Origin: JABSSA01 sp039960995
GTDB taxonomy: Bacteria; Pseudomonadota; Alphaproteobacteria; Rhodobacterales; Rhodobacteraceae
Length of the DNA: 64,000 bases
NCBI GenBank assembly: GCA_039960995.1
Contig: JBDVKF010000032.1
Location: 107,901-171,900, forward strand
Reading direction: 5' to 3'
Position numbers and translations under genes: made by a program. Position 1 is the stretch's first letter; the number at the start of each line of letters is the position of its first letter. Below, one piece after another: positions 1-8,049 of the stretch. The notes below the pieces were generated by a model that saw only the letters and a list, made by a program, of their open reading frames with translations, had not been told where the DNA came from and did not search any database.

Positions 1-1349
1 CCCTGACCTACGATGATCAGTGACGGCTTGTCCGCGACATCTGAATGATCACGGCCCAGTAATTCAGTAAGAGTATCTGCACCCGTGCCGATGTGGTTGT
101 ATTCAAACGTCAGATCAACAGCCGGGCCGATGACGCCGACCGTGGCCCCTCGTGACCACGCTTTGCGCAAGCGTGCGTTCAATACCGGGGCTTCATCACG
201 TGGGTTCGATCCGATCAACATGATCGCTTCGGCCTCATCGATATCTTCGATCTTTGCCGTCCCGACATAAGCCGAGCGGTTGTCCGACGGAAGTTTGGCA
301 CCATCGGTGCGGCATTCCACAACGCCGCCTTGTCCTTCGATCAGTTGCTTCAGCGCAAAAGCGGCCTCAACAGGTGCAAGATCCCCCACCAATCCGGCCA
401 GCTTTTTCGCGCCTTTGACAGCTTGCGCAACCTTACCAAGCGCTTCGCCCCAAGTGGCGGGACGCAGTTTGCCGTTTTCGCGGACATAAGGTTTGTCCAG
501 ACGCTGACGACGCAAGCCATCCCACACAAACCGTGTTTTGTCCGAAATCCACTCTTCGTTCACACCATCATTGTTCAACGGCAAGAACCGCATCACTTCG
601 CGGCCCTTTGTATCCACGCGGATCGCTGACCCAAGCGCGTCCATAACATCAATGGATTCCGTTTTGGTCAGCTCCCATGGGCGTGCCGTGAACGCATAGG
701 GTTTTGAAACCAAAGCGCCGACAGGACACAAATCAATGATGTTGCCCTGCAAATTCGAATTCAATGTTTCGCCAAGATAAGACGTGATCTCTGCATCTTC
801 ACCTCGACCGGTCTGACCCATCTGCGTGATACCCGCGACCTCGGTCGTGAACCGGACACATCGCGTGCACGAGATACAGCGCGTCATGTGGGTTTCGACC
901 AATGGTCCCAAATCCAGATCATCAACGGCGCGCTTGGCTTCGCGGAAGCGCGAAAAATCCACGCCATATGCCATCGCCTGATCTTGCAGATCGCATTCCC
1001 CACCCTGATCGCAAATCGGGCAATCCAGCGGGTGATTGATCAATAGAAATTCCATCACCCCTTCGCGGGCCTTTTTGACCATCGGCGAATTCGTCTTAAC
1101 GACCGGCGCCTGTCCCTCTGGACCGGGACGCAGATCGCGGACCTGCATCGCACATGACGCCGCCGGTTTTGGCGGACCGCCAACAACCTCGACCAGACAC
1201 ATCCGGCAGTTGCCCGCAATCGACAAACGTTCATGGTAACAGAATCTAGGAACTTCGACCCCGACCTCTTCACAGGCCTGAATCAGGGTCATTGCCCCAT
1301 CAACTTCGACTTCTTGTCCGTCGATAACGATCTTGCGAAGGTCGCTCAT
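1..1349 (-). CDS. nuoG: NADH-quinone oxidoreductase subunit G (3' part outside window)
   Basis: Reverse-strand reading frame open from ATG at 1349 to the left edge, about 449 residues. It is the catalytic iron-sulfur subunit of complex I, in the peripheral arm on the cytoplasmic side. The N-terminus carries the 2Fe-2S ferredoxin cysteines (C37, C48, C51 and one near 66). Next comes the His/Cys-ligated cluster region with NHPLDCPICDQGGECDLQ near residue 105, then two 4Fe-4S ligand groups (TRCISCTRCVRF and LCPVGAL), and then a molybdopterin-oxidoreductase-like domain. It starts 3 bases after the DUF5333-like gene stops, so it belongs to the same operon. The C-terminus is not in the window. Identity is secure from the cysteine pattern. 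Confidence 0.97.
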   Translation of the reverse strand, partial: MSDLRKIVIDGQEVEVDGAMTLIQACEEVGVEVPRFCYHERLSIAGNCRMCLVEVVGGPPKPAASCAMQVRDLRPGPEGQAPVVKTNSPMVKKAREGVMEFLLINHPLDCPICDQGGECDLQDQAMAYGVDFSRFREAKRAVDDLDLGPLVETHMTRCISCTRCVRFTTEVAGITQMGQTGRGEDAEITSYLGETLNSNLQGNIIDLCPVGALVSKPYAFTARPWELTKTESIDVMDALGSAIRVDTKGREVMRFLPLNNDGVNEEWISDKTRFVWDGLRRQRLDKPYVRENGKLRPATWGEALGKVAQAVKGAKKLAGLVGDLAPVEAAFALKQLIEGQGGVVECRTDGAKLPSDNRSAYVGTAKIEDIDEAEAIMLIGSNPRDEAPVLNARLRKAWSRGATVGVIGPAVDLTFEYNHIGTGADTLTELLGRDHSDVADKPSLIIVGQ

Positions 1350-1352
1350 GCG

Positions 1353-1751
1353 TCAATTCACCCTCAGTAATACGCCAATCTGGCTTTTCTTTGCGATCTC
1401 GGATTTGCCGAGTTTACACCAATCTGCAGGAACAGTCATATCAAGCCCCTGCGCACGGACATAGGCCGCGCCTTCAGCTTTAAGCCTAGATTTCTCAACA
1501 TCTGATTTCCGATATGCATCAATTTGTGCATCCGAATACCCTAATTCGCGCGCTCGGTCCCGCAAACCCAAAATTATTCGATACCCTTTGAGCGTCCGCC
1601 CCGAGATTTCAGGACACTTTTTTCGAATCTCATCGGCCAATCCAATTGCCAGCAATGCACCATCAATCTCATCCACCTCCCCCAAAGGAGGTTGAGCCGG
1701 AACGCTTCCGGCAATGAGAGAAAAGATCATAGCCATGGTCAGTATGCGCAT
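1353..1751 (-). CDS. DUF5333-like exported protein in nuo operon
   Basis: 132 residues with an N-terminal signal peptide (MRILTMAMIFSLIAGSVPAQ) and a mature domain of charged helices containing two cysteines (KKCPEI and DWCKLG) that could form a disulfide. A GGAG ribosome-binding site lies 8 bases before the ATG. I recognise it as the Rhodobacterales family usually encoded next to nuoG (DUF5333); the function is unknown. Its place directly upstream of nuoG suggests co-expression with complex I, perhaps in assembly or as a periplasmic accessory, but that is inference. Confidence 0.8.
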   Translation of the reverse strand: MRILTMAMIFSLIAGSVPAQPPLGEVDEIDGALLAIGLADEIRKKCPEISGRTLKGYRIILGLRDRARELGYSDAQIDAYRKSDVEKSRLKAEGAAYVRAQGLDMTVPADWCKLGKSEIAKKSQIGVLLRVN

Positions 1752-1882
1752 CTCGCTTCTCCTTCAGTGCGTCTCGTGACACACATGAGAAAGCGCCCTA
1801 CTGCTATGCAATAACAAGCGTTTCCGCAAGGCACGAGCGCGCAAATTGTCGCCTTTTACAAGGATGTGATCACAAGCCAGGA

Positions 1883-2254
1883 TTAGAAACGACAAGAACC
1901 TTGAAAACTTAAAGTATCTTTAACGACAGCAAGCGTTTCTGGATCGTCGTCTGGGCCTGTTTCCCAATCGATAACCGACGTTCCAAAATTCTCGATACAA
2001 TGACGCGTCGCTTCGAACCGACCTGCCTCCAAAGCGCCTTCAAAACTGGCGGAGATTGGCGAAACTTCTACAGAAAATTCGACCAATTGCCGGTCAACTT
2101 TCGACAGCTTAGCCCGATATACTTGACCGTCGAATGTCACAGCATCACTTCGGCTACAGGCCACTAGAATCAAAGCAGAGATCATGACCAACCCCATCAA
2201 AAGAAAACGGCGCAGGTCATTAGATTTTTCAGAGACAGTAACAGACTGGGTCAT
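1883..2254 (-). CDS. small lipoprotein, unknown function
   Basis: 123 residues. A basic n-region (NDLRRFL) is followed by a hydrophobic stretch and a lipobox ILVAC near residue 33, so it should be a lipid-anchored periplasmic protein. The mature part has two further cysteines (RHCIENF and QGSCRF) that could pair. The ribosome-binding site is weak, and an internal ATG at 2197 would lose the basic n-region, so the longer start is preferred. It sits between nuoF and nuoG on the operon strand. No family is recognised with certainty. Confidence 0.7.
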   Translation of the reverse strand: MTQSVTVSEKSNDLRRFLLMGLVMISALILVACSRSDAVTFDGQVYRAKLSKVDRQLVEFSVEVSPISASFEGALEAGRFEATRHCIENFGTSVIDWETGPDDDPETLAVVKDTLSFQGSCRF

Positions 2255-2433
2255 AGGCGTAATTTTGTCTTCTTTAGTGGCAGCGTGACTAGAGCGTTAT
2301 GGCTACGCCAAAGTGACCAAGTTTGCAAACCTGCAAACGCTTTGGTCAAACACGCAATGCCACTCTGCGACCAGTACAGCGATCAAAACGAACGCAATGC
2401 TCATCGAAAAGAGGCCACGCAAGCACACCGTGA

Positions 2434-2898
2434 TCAACTTGTTGGTGACAGATGATCCCAAGAAAATGCGGCATCCGTTTGCCCATGTGATTCCAAAGCG
2501 TTCAAACGATCCACCGCTTCAGCGACTGTTGGGCGATGACCTTTTTCGACCCACCACATCACTAACCGATGACCGCTCCATAATTGATCCGCAGGATCGT
2601 ACCATTCCGATTTGCGGTCATAGAAATGCTTGTGCACGGTATTATAGGTAAAATCCCGCAAACTTTTTGCATCTTTCCAAACCGACAATGTTGACGCGGC
2701 GCGTGGGTTCCCCCCGATTGCACCGTTCGCGTCCAGTTGCGCCGTTTCCATTAGCGCCGGATCCAAATGCCAAACATACCCCGCAGTCCGTTCTGCGATC
2801 TTATAAACGCGATCCAGATTGTTCTGAAAATCCGGGAGGCGCCGATCATCCCAGTCGTAACGCAGGACACCAATGTTAAATTCCGCAAGGTGTTTCAT
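2434..2898 (-). CDS. DUF3291 family protein
   Basis: 154 residues starting MKHLAEFNIGVLRYDWDD. Typical DUF3291 features are the opening LAEFNIG segment, a predicted ferredoxin-like fold, and the run of aromatics and histidines in FTYNTVHKHFYDRK and the following MWWVEKGHRP. These proteins resemble small antibiotic-biosynthesis-monooxygenase-like (dimeric alpha+beta barrel) enzymes, but no reaction is established for this one. It lies among accessory genes between nuoF and nuoG, unlike the exported neighbours in having no signal peptide. Confidence 0.85.
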   Translation of the reverse strand: MKHLAEFNIGVLRYDWDDRRLPDFQNNLDRVYKIAERTAGYVWHLDPALMETAQLDANGAIGGNPRAASTLSVWKDAKSLRDFTYNTVHKHFYDRKSEWYDPADQLWSGHRLVMWWVEKGHRPTVAEAVDRLNALESHGQTDAAFSWDHLSPTS

Positions 2899-3064
2899 TT
2901 CACAACGACCATTTGCCTTGGATCACCAAAGTGGGTCATTGCGCAAAACCTGCCCCAAAAATGTCTGACATGATCAAGCCGTAGTTTCCCAACCGGATCA
3001 CTCTCACACCAGATGCCGACGACGGGCGTGCCAAAACACTCCAATCCCTCATTCGAAACCAAAT

Positions 3065-3484
3065 TCAAGTTTCGGGAACGAGAACAGCCGACAAGGCGGT
3101 TTCCTGGGCCGTTTCCTGATCCGCGGCGTCGCAAACGTCACCCTCGCCTGGTGCAACTCCGTACTTTGCGCGGAACTCGCGTGTCCTGATATCGGTCATC
3201 GCATCAATCGAAGAACGCTCTCTGAGTGCTGCCAAAGATCCGCGTCCCTCTTGATTTCGCCGCTCGCTGATTTGCAAATCAAGGCTTTGGTCATAACGAT
3301 ATCGATTGCAACTTGCCGCAATATTCCGAGCGAGCCTCAGATTGGCATAATATTCGGGGATCGGTTGCGCGAATAACCGCAGAACAGCTTGATCATCAAA
3401 ATCACGCGCTGGCGGCGGCAAACGGTCCGAACAGCCTGCTACAGCCACAACAATTGACAACAGACTAAGATAGCTTTTCATCAT
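3065..3484 (-). CDS. putative lipoprotein, unknown function
   Basis: About 139 residues from the ATG at 3484 (a second in-frame ATG follows at 3481). These starts give a lipoprotein signal MKSYLSLLSIVVAVAGC with lipobox VAGC; the frame is open further upstream but that extension looks non-coding. GGTGGA lies about 10 bases upstream. The mature region is polar and Arg/Glu-rich with two cysteines (AASCNRYRY and GDVCDAAD). No family is recognised. It is the first gene after the roughly 590-base gap downstream of nuoF. Confidence 0.65.
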   Translation of the reverse strand: MMKSYLSLLSIVVAVAGCSDRLPPPARDFDDQAVLRLFAQPIPEYYANLRLARNIAASCNRYRYDQSLDLQISERRNQEGRGSLAALRERSSIDAMTDIRTREFRAKYGVAPGEGDVCDAADQETAQETALSAVLVPET

Positions 3485-4072
3485 TCCGCCGTATTCCACC
3501 GTGTTTTCCATGCTCTCGCCCAACTTTCCACCACTTGGCGAAAATGGCAAGGCACTACGATAGCCCACCATGCACGATCACATTCAAGAACGCCAAGGCG
3601 GCTCGACCATCCTGATCCCTCTATTCGCAAAGAGTGAAAAAGATCCGAACTCCTTCAACCAAAAAGGAATTACCTTTGCTTCTGGCAGCTCGACGGATGA
3701 GTCGGCGATCGGCAAATTGCTCACCGTTATAGTTGAACTTGCTCAGATTTAGTTCGCGTTTTGATCGCACGCTCGCGACGCCGAAGCGCGAGCCGACACT
3801 TCTTGTTCCATACGCAGCGGTCATCCATCCAAGCGCGCAACGTCAACAATGGGCAAGCCTTCCGCAAACTCGCAGCGTGCCGGACCTTCTTCTTTGCAGA
3901 GGATTCCCCCAATGGGCTTGAACGCTACTCGAACAGCCAGTGCTTCAACCTCTGCTTCAACTTCCCCGCCAATGAGGTTCATGGGTTGATATATGACAGA
4001 GTCGTCGGTCAGACAGCCTGCCAAAGATGAGACAAGAAAACTACTATTGTACGTTGCACCGTCATTCTCACA
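3485..4072. other. gap between nuoF and the accessory genes, no confident gene
   Basis: About 590 bases with only short competing reading frames on both strands. The most protein-like is a reverse frame at 3821-4024 (67 residues, acidic, with EVEAEVEALAV), but it has no visible ribosome-binding site and no recognised family. I see no clear terminator or promoter. The gap separates nuoF from the downstream accessory genes and nuoG. Confidence 0.5.
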
Positions 4073-5353
4073 TCACTCAGCGGCGATTTTTGCCCCGTTG
4101 ATCCGGTCTTCGATCACGTCCCGGAAATTGCGGATCAACCCTTGGATTGGCCAAGCAGCCGCATCGCCCAATGCGCAAATCGTGTGGCCTTCGACTTGTT
4201 TGGTCACATCGAACAGCATGTCGATTTCTTCTACGGACGCATCGCCCTGAACCAAGCGCTCCATCACGCGCATCATCCAGCCTGTGCCCTCACGGCATGG
4301 CGTACATTGGCCACAGCTTTCGTGTTTGTAGAACTTGGACAAACGCCAGATCGCTTTGACGATATCAGTCTGTTTGTCCATGACAATCACAGCGGCCGTA
4401 CCCAGACCTGACTGCAGATCATTCCGCAAATAGTCAAAATCCATGATGGCGTCTTTCATCTTTTCGCCGCGCACACAGGGCACCGACGACCCACCCGGAA
4501 TAACGGCCAACAGGTTATCCCAACCGCCCCGAATGCCACCGCAGTGTTTTTCGATCAGTTCTTCAAAGCTGATCGACATTTCTTCTTCCACGACGCACGG
4601 GTTGTTCACGTGACCTGACACCGCGAACAGCTTGGTCCCTGCATTGTTTGGCCGACCAAATCCAGCAAACCAAGCCCCGCCCCGGCGCAAAATCGTTGGC
4701 ACAACGGCAATGGATTCCACATTGTTCACCGTTGTCGGACAACCATAAAGGCCCGCACCCGCCGGGAACGGCGGCTTCATGCGTGGCATGCCTTTGCGTC
4801 CCTCAAGACTTTCCAGCAATGCCGTTTCTTCGCCGCAGATGTATGCGCCTGCCCCATGATGCAGATACAGATCAAAATCCCAGCCAGATCCGGCTGCGTT
4901 CTTGCCCAGCAATCCAGCCTCATACGCTTCGTCGATTGCGTTTTGCAGTGCTTCTTTTTCACGAATGTACTCACCGCGAATGTAAATATAGCAGGCATGC
5001 GCATTCATCGCGAAACTAGCGATCAGACACCCTTCGATCAACGTATGAGGATCATGACGCATGATCTCACGGTCTTTGCAGGTGCCCGGTTCTGATTCGT
5101 CGGCGTTCACAACCAAATAAGCCGGGCGCCCGTCGCTTTCCTTGGGCATGAACGACCATTTCAAGCCAGTCGGAAAGCCCGCGCCGCCGCGACCACGCAG
5201 ACCGGAATCTTTCATTTCCTGAACGATCCAATCGCGCCCTTTTTCGATGAGCTTGTCCGTTCCGTCCCAATGGCCACGCGCCTGCGCGCCTTTCAGCGTG
5301 CGGTCGTGCATACCGTAAATGTTGGTAAAGATCCGGTCCTGATCAGCGAGCAT
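4073..5353 (-). CDS. nuoF: NADH-quinone oxidoreductase subunit F (NADH-binding)
   Basis: 426 residues, the NADH- and FMN-binding 51-kDa subunit, which takes electrons from NADH at the tip of the peripheral arm. Visible motifs are the nucleotide-binding GLRGRGGAGFPTGLKW near residues 51-66, the FMN segment VVNADESEPGTCKDR at 81-95, and the 4Fe-4S (N3) ligands C347, C350, C353 (CGQCTPC) and C393 (HTICALGD). The length is usual for the family. It follows the DUF5337-like gene after 12 bases and is part of the nuo operon. Confidence 0.97.
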   Translation of the reverse strand: MLADQDRIFTNIYGMHDRTLKGAQARGHWDGTDKLIEKGRDWIVQEMKDSGLRGRGGAGFPTGLKWSFMPKESDGRPAYLVVNADESEPGTCKDREIMRHDPHTLIEGCLIASFAMNAHACYIYIRGEYIREKEALQNAIDEAYEAGLLGKNAAGSGWDFDLYLHHGAGAYICGEETALLESLEGRKGMPRMKPPFPAGAGLYGCPTTVNNVESIAVVPTILRRGGAWFAGFGRPNNAGTKLFAVSGHVNNPCVVEEEMSISFEELIEKHCGGIRGGWDNLLAVIPGGSSVPCVRGEKMKDAIMDFDYLRNDLQSGLGTAAVIVMDKQTDIVKAIWRLSKFYKHESCGQCTPCREGTGWMMRVMERLVQGDASVEEIDMLFDVTKQVEGHTICALGDAAAWPIQGLIRNFRDVIEDRINGAKIAAE

Positions 5354-5365
5354 TGCGCGTCTTCC

Positions 5366-5590
5366 TTAATTGTCCTGACGTTTCCGCCAGATACCGATGG
5401 CCACGAAGATGGCCCAAGCAAATCCTGCCAAGGCCACCAGATCAAAAAGAGCGCGCACCCGGTTTGACCAACCGAAATGCGCACCCAACATATTTGCAAG
5501 AACCCAAGCCACACCCGTTCCAGCAATCACCAGCGCAAGGCGCTGTCCTGCCTTCGAAGATTTGTCTTGGCCCTCAACCATATTCGTCAC
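5366..5590 (-). CDS. DUF5337-like small membrane protein in nuo operon
   Basis: 74 residues starting at GTG (an ATG at codon 4, position 5581, is an alternative). Two predicted transmembrane helices (ALVIAGTGVAWVLANMLGA and FDLVALAGFAWAIFVAIGI) end in a basic tail WRKRQDN. It matches the Rhodobacterales family DUF5337 found in nuo operons; no function is known. It lies 4 bases after the H3TH protein and 12 bases before nuoF, so it is surely co-transcribed with them. Confidence 0.8.
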   Translation of the reverse strand: MTNMVEGQDKSSKAGQRLALVIAGTGVAWVLANMLGAHFGWSNRVRALFDLVALAGFAWAIFVAIGIWRKRQDN

Positions 5591-5594
5591 AGCG

Positions 5595-6572
5595 TCACTT
5601 GTAGACGCCGCCTCCCTCTACGCGCTTAGAGAATTCAGTCTCTCCGCCCGCAGCCAGAACGCCAGCTTGTTCAACCCATTTGTCACGGCTCACACGCCCC
5701 TTGAACCCTTCCAAGTTGGCGTTGACCCATGCAACTTCGGCCGGAGACCAAGCCGCGATTTGGTCAAAGTGATAAAAGCCCATAACATTACAAAGCTTTT
5801 CAAGCTTCGGACCAATACCCTTAATTTCCTTAAGATTATCGGCTTTTCCGTCACGTGGACCATCCAAAGTCGCAGGCTTTTGACCTTCGTTCTCACCTTC
5901 GAAAATTCCGTCATTGTCGTAATCGGGTGTGAAATCTGCTGATGCCGCCTGATCTTCGGTCGGTGTGGCAGCCGCCTTCGGTTCCGCCTTTGGCTTAGCA
6001 GTCTTAGATTTTTCTGCCTTAGGTTTAGCCGCTTTTGGTTTGGCTGCCTTTGGTTTTGCCGCAGGTTCAGCGGGTTTCGCCTCGGCTTCGTATTTCCAAT
6101 CGCCCTTGCGTTCGGCCAAATCCGCTTCACCCTCCAAAGCCTTGGATGGTTTCACCAATGGTTCAGAAGGCGTGTCCGCAGCTGGCGCTTCGGCGGCTTT
6201 CGCCGTTTCCGCAGGTGCAGCAGTTTCAGGTTTACTGGCTGGTTCGCTCGTTGCGGTAGCAGCCGTTGCGGCAGCAGCAGCAGCGGGGGCAGCGGCAGGT
6301 GCTGCACTCGATGTCGAGGACGATGATGCTCCGGTGCCAGATGTCGAATGCGATCCGTGTGTCCCAGATGCAGTGGTTTCAGATCGTTGCGAACACAGCA
6401 GCCAATTCAAAACAAAACCAGCAATCACAAAAATAATGAGACCCATCAACAGCGCGGAGAAGAAACCCCAACCCCATATCGCCATCAATAGAATTAACGA
6501 TAAAATTCCTGCAACCAATGCAGCCAACCAGCAGCCGCGTGTGCAGGACATATTTTCACCAAAGTCGCTCAT
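5595..6572 (-). CDS. membrane-anchored protein with C-terminal H3TH/helix-hairpin-helix domain
   Basis: 325 residues from ATG 6572, chosen because GGGAGG lies 9 bases upstream; an ATG at 6578 is too close to it. Two N-terminal transmembrane helices (residues about 15-55) are followed by a long Ala/Pro/Lys-rich linker with AAKPK-type repeats. The C-terminal domain of about 80 residues contains IKGIGPKLEKL, the helix-hairpin-helix signature, and NLEGFKGRVSRDKWVEQA. The same C-terminal domain is fused to NuoE next door (SLEGF-like segment NLEGFKGRVVRDNWVEQA). The family is annotated as predicted 5' nuclease-like H3TH, but no catalytic residues are seen; DNA or protein binding is equally possible. 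Confidence 0.8.
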   Translation of the reverse strand: MSDFGENMSCTRGCWLAALVAGILSLILLMAIWGWGFFSALLMGLIIFVIAGFVLNWLLCSQRSETTASGTHGSHSTSGTGASSSSTSSAAPAAAPAAAAAATAATATSEPASKPETAAPAETAKAAEAPAADTPSEPLVKPSKALEGEADLAERKGDWKYEAEAKPAEPAAKPKAAKPKAAKPKAEKSKTAKPKAEPKAAATPTEDQAASADFTPDYDNDGIFEGENEGQKPATLDGPRDGKADNLKEIKGIGPKLEKLCNVMGFYHFDQIAAWSPAEVAWVNANLEGFKGRVSRDKWVEQAGVLAAGGETEFSKRVEGGGVYK

Positions 6573-6607
6573 GATCATCCACCTCCCAAAAAAAATTTAG
6601 ACGTCAT

Positions 6608-7777
6608 CTACTTATAGATACCGTCTTTTTTGGCGCGTTGGGAAAAATCTGTCGATCCTCCCCCTGAAAGGGTTTTTGCTTGTTCGACCCAGTTGTCGCG
6701 CACCACCCTGCCTTTAAAGCCTTCTAGGTTTTGATCAACCCATGACACTTCGTCGGCGGTCCAGGACGCGACCTGGTCAAAATGAAAAAATCCAAGCGTG
6801 TTCAACAGCCCTTCGAGCTTTGGCCCGACACCCTTGATCAGCTTAAGATCATCCGCTCCACCTTTTCGGGCTTTCTTCATGACCTTCGGTTTGGTGCCCG
6901 CACTTTCGGCTGCTTTGACAATTGGTTCCGGTTTGGCCTCTGGCTTGGCTGCCGTTTTAGGCTTGGCTGGGGCCTTCGATTTCGCTGGAGCTTTGGGTTT
7001 GGCTGCCGCTTCAGGTTTGGTCGGGGCTTCCGTCGCGTTCGCAGCAGGCTTCGAGACAGTCTTGCCCGACGTTCCCTGCCACGGCGCAAGCAGCGGCACT
7101 TCTGTCCCGTCGATCCGTTTGACCGTATCGCCAATATCCGCTGCCAGTTGCACCGACGCATTATACGCCGTTTTGCCACTTTCAAAGTCTTGCAGAGAGG
7201 TCAAACCGCTCAATGGTTCTGCTGCATAACGTCCATTTTGTGGACCCGGTGTTGGAACCTTGCCAGCGCCCAACTCGTCAATAATTTCGCCAATACGCGC
7301 GGCAGTCAGATCCTCGAAGTAATCTTTGCCAATCTGAGCCATTGGCGCATTGGCACAGGCGCCAAGGCATTCAACCTCTTCCCAACTGAATTTGCCGTCG
7401 TCTGACAATTGATGGGCTTTGGACGCAATCTTGTCTTTGCACACCGCGACAAGGTCTTCGGCACCACAAATCATGCAGGATGTCGTTCCGCAAACTTGAA
7501 TATGTGCAACAGAACCAACAGGTTGCAGCTGAAACATAAAGTAAAACGAAGCCACTTCCAAGGCTCGGATATATGCCAAATTCAGCATATCGGCGATCGT
7601 TTCAATCGCCGGACGCGTCAACCAACCTTCTTGCTCCTGCGCACGCCACAGCAACGGGATAATAGCCGATGCCTCGCGCCCTTCTGGGTATTTCGTTATT
7701 TGCGCTTCGGCCCATGCCTGATTGGCCGGAGAAAACGCAAAGCTGTCGGGTTGTTCAGGATGAAGACGGCGAAGCAT
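6608..7777 (-). CDS. nuoE: NADH-quinone oxidoreductase subunit E with C-terminal H3TH extension
   Basis: 389 residues from ATG 7777, which overlaps the preceding stop as TAATG. Residues 1 to about 165 are the 24-kDa thioredoxin-like subunit of complex I with 2Fe-2S ligands C96, C101 (VCGTTSC), C137 and C141 (ECLGAC). Typical NuoE proteins end near 160-240 residues. Here a low-complexity AKPKAPAKSK-type linker leads to a C-terminal helix-hairpin-helix domain (IKGVGPKLEGL, then NLEGFKGRVVRDNWVEQA). That domain is closely similar to the end of the next gene. The electron-transfer role is certain; the role of the extension is unknown. Confidence 0.95.
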   Translation of the reverse strand: MLRRLHPEQPDSFAFSPANQAWAEAQITKYPEGREASAIIPLLWRAQEQEGWLTRPAIETIADMLNLAYIRALEVASFYFMFQLQPVGSVAHIQVCGTTSCMICGAEDLVAVCKDKIASKAHQLSDDGKFSWEEVECLGACANAPMAQIGKDYFEDLTAARIGEIIDELGAGKVPTPGPQNGRYAAEPLSGLTSLQDFESGKTAYNASVQLAADIGDTVKRIDGTEVPLLAPWQGTSGKTVSKPAANATEAPTKPEAAAKPKAPAKSKAPAKPKTAAKPEAKPEPIVKAAESAGTKPKVMKKARKGGADDLKLIKGVGPKLEGLLNTLGFFHFDQVASWTADEVSWVDQNLEGFKGRVVRDNWVEQAKTLSGGGSTDFSQRAKKDGIYK

Positions 7778-8049
7778 TAGTTTCCAAATTCCTTGATAGG
7801 GATGCACACGTAACCAATATCATTGCCACCCAAACTACCGGCATTCGCGTAAGCCTCAAAAGCTGCATCAGGAACGTCGAATTTACAGATGAAAGTTTCC
7901 ATTTCATCCCCTTCCAAAATAACAACGTTTTCGCGGATATTCACATACCCAACCGAATCCGCGACGAGATCAGAAATATCCGGCTGATGACCATCAGCAA
8001 AAACTGGCATCGCCAAAGTCAGTGTTAAAAAACCTGCAAGTCTGATCAT
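7777..8049 (-). CDS. small exported protein between nuoD and nuoE
   Basis: 90 residues with a signal peptide (MIRLAGFLTLTLAMPVFA) and a mature domain with two cysteines (FICKFDV and GYVCIPI). Its ATG overlaps the nuoD stop as ATGA and its stop overlaps the nuoE start as TAATG, so translation is coupled on both sides. I cannot assign a family. The position within complex I genes suggests a periplasmic accessory role, as inference only. Confidence 0.75.
   Translation of the reverse strand: MIRLAGFLTLTLAMPVFADGHQPDISDLVADSVGYVNIRENVVILEGDEMETFICKFDVPDAAFEAYANAGSLGGNDIGYVCIPIKEFGN

Noticed and set aside
2895..3134. Reverse reading frame of 79 residues between the DUF3291 gene and the upstream lipoprotein gene
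   Set aside because: It overlaps the end of the lipoprotein gene out of frame, lacks a ribosome-binding site and shows no recognisable family.
3830..3910. Possible sixth copy of dispersed repeat 1
   Set aside because: Only short scattered matches (TCAACAATGGGCAAG, CTTCCGCAAACTC), not enough to include.
3570..4030. Several short frames on both strands after nuoF
   Set aside because: They overlap each other, have no start signals, and none matches a family; the region is treated as non-coding.
5965..6600. Long plus-strand Ala/Gly-rich frame opposite the H3TH protein gene
   Set aside because: It is a mirror of the low-complexity linker in the reverse gene, with no start signal or domain.
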